Assembly (NCBI GenBank): GCA_009787645.1
Contig: WQSZ01000002.1
Span: 1 to 48,715 of the forward strand
Source: Candidatus Fibrimonadales bacterium
Lineage (GTDB): Bacteria > Fibrobacterota > Fibrobacteria > Fibrobacterales > Fibrobacteraceae
Length of the DNA stretch: 48,715 bases
Direction: 5' to 3'
Shown here: positions 48,516 to 48,715 of the stretch, piece after piece
How the letters are laid out: every line of letters begins with the position of its first letter
Position numbering within the stretch: position 1 is the stretch's first letter
The notes under the pieces: model-generated
Databases searched by the model: none
What the model was told of the DNA's origin: nothing
The model's input: only the letters and a program-made list of their open reading frames with translations
Position numbers and translations under genes: made by a program

Positions 48516-48715
48516 ATGAATATTCTAGTAACAAATGATGACGGCATATCAGCATCTAATATCCTTGCCCTTGCCAAAGCGGTTATGGAGTGCGCAGATG
48601 TTAAGGTGGTGGCTCCTCAACGTGAGCAAAGCGGTGTGGGGCATAGTTTTTCTTATTATCGTTCCCTGCATTTTGCCCCTGCGGAAAATTTTCCATGCGA
48701 GGCTTTTTGGGTGGA
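48516..48715 (+). CDS. surE: 5'-nucleotidase SurE (3' end outside window)
   Basis: The first 66 codons of SurE, a metal-dependent nucleotidase. MNILVTNDDGISASNI holds the metal-binding NDD motif, and VVAPQREQSGVGHS is the next conserved block. The reading frame is cut by the window end. It is divergent from hemW over 29 nt with overlapping -10-like elements (TTACTAATTT, 48496-48505). Confidence 0.93.
   Translation, partial: MNILVTNDDGISASNILALAKAVMECADVKVVAPQREQSGVGHSFSYYRSLHFAPAENFPCEAFWV

Overview
The window is about 48.7 kb of compact bacterial chromosome with one short mobile, decayed island. The most telling protein is the fibro-slime-domain lipoprotein at 41384-43099, a domain typical of Fibrobacterota. 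Together with GH3 and GH57 glycosidases and a flagellar operon, this suggests a motile member or relative of Fibrobacterota, such as the flagellated termite-gut lineages. That placement is inference from gene content; there is no rRNA gene here. TAG, TAA and TGA are all used as ordinary stops, so the genetic code is standard. Layout: 1-3.7 kb holds the end of a GH3 glucosidase and a large AIPR-family (abortive infection) protein. 3.7-10 kb is housekeeping: a small membrane protein, a prenyl diphosphate synthase, a carboxylesterase, a DEDDh exonuclease, a GH57/DUF3536 protein, a ComEC-like hydrolase lipoprotein and a Fur-family regulator. 10.1-11.6 kb has hemA and a precorrin-2 dehydrogenase gene, which lead to siroheme. 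11.7-13.3 kb holds a broken ParDE-like pair, a gene-poor stretch and a VapBC-like pair. 13.3-18.0 kb (minus strand) is the most interesting operon: cysD, a CysN GTPase fused to a siroheme sulfite reductase with ferredoxin clusters, a TusA-like protein, a ThiS/MoaD-like sulfur carrier ending in GGGQR, an E1-like activating enzyme and a JAMM protease. It reads as a route from sulfate to sulfide to a protein thiocarboxylate, resembling the sulfur-carrier methionine pathway described in Wolinella. 18.2-24.1 kb is a flagellar operon (motE-like, fliK, flgD, flgL, flagellin) with two near-perfect sigma-54 promoters. 24.1-25.0 kb carries mrp and tRNA-Pro(CGG). 25.1-30.4 kb is the accessory island: a lysis-like trio whose M15 peptidase has an amber stop, an AT-rich gene with a frameshifted superinfection-exclusion-like remnant, and a tyrosine integrase plus YafQ-type toxin-antitoxin module present twice (the second integrase is only a scar). 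30.5-38.6 kb has nuoH and nuoE separated by a surface-glycan type cluster of methyltransferases, a YfhO-like protein, a glycosyltransferase and a UPF0104 flippase-like protein. 38.6-48.7 kb has AsmA, the fibro-slime lipoprotein with its TolB/CsgG-like partner, a DCC oxidoreductase, an M48 lipoprotein protease, prmA, a DUF2225 protein, hemW and the start of surE. Two genome-scale habits stand out. A ten-base element TTWCTATATT precedes at least twelve genes and often lies only 6-9 nt from the ATG, implying leaderless mRNAs. All five convergent pairs of intact genes overlap at their 3' ends.
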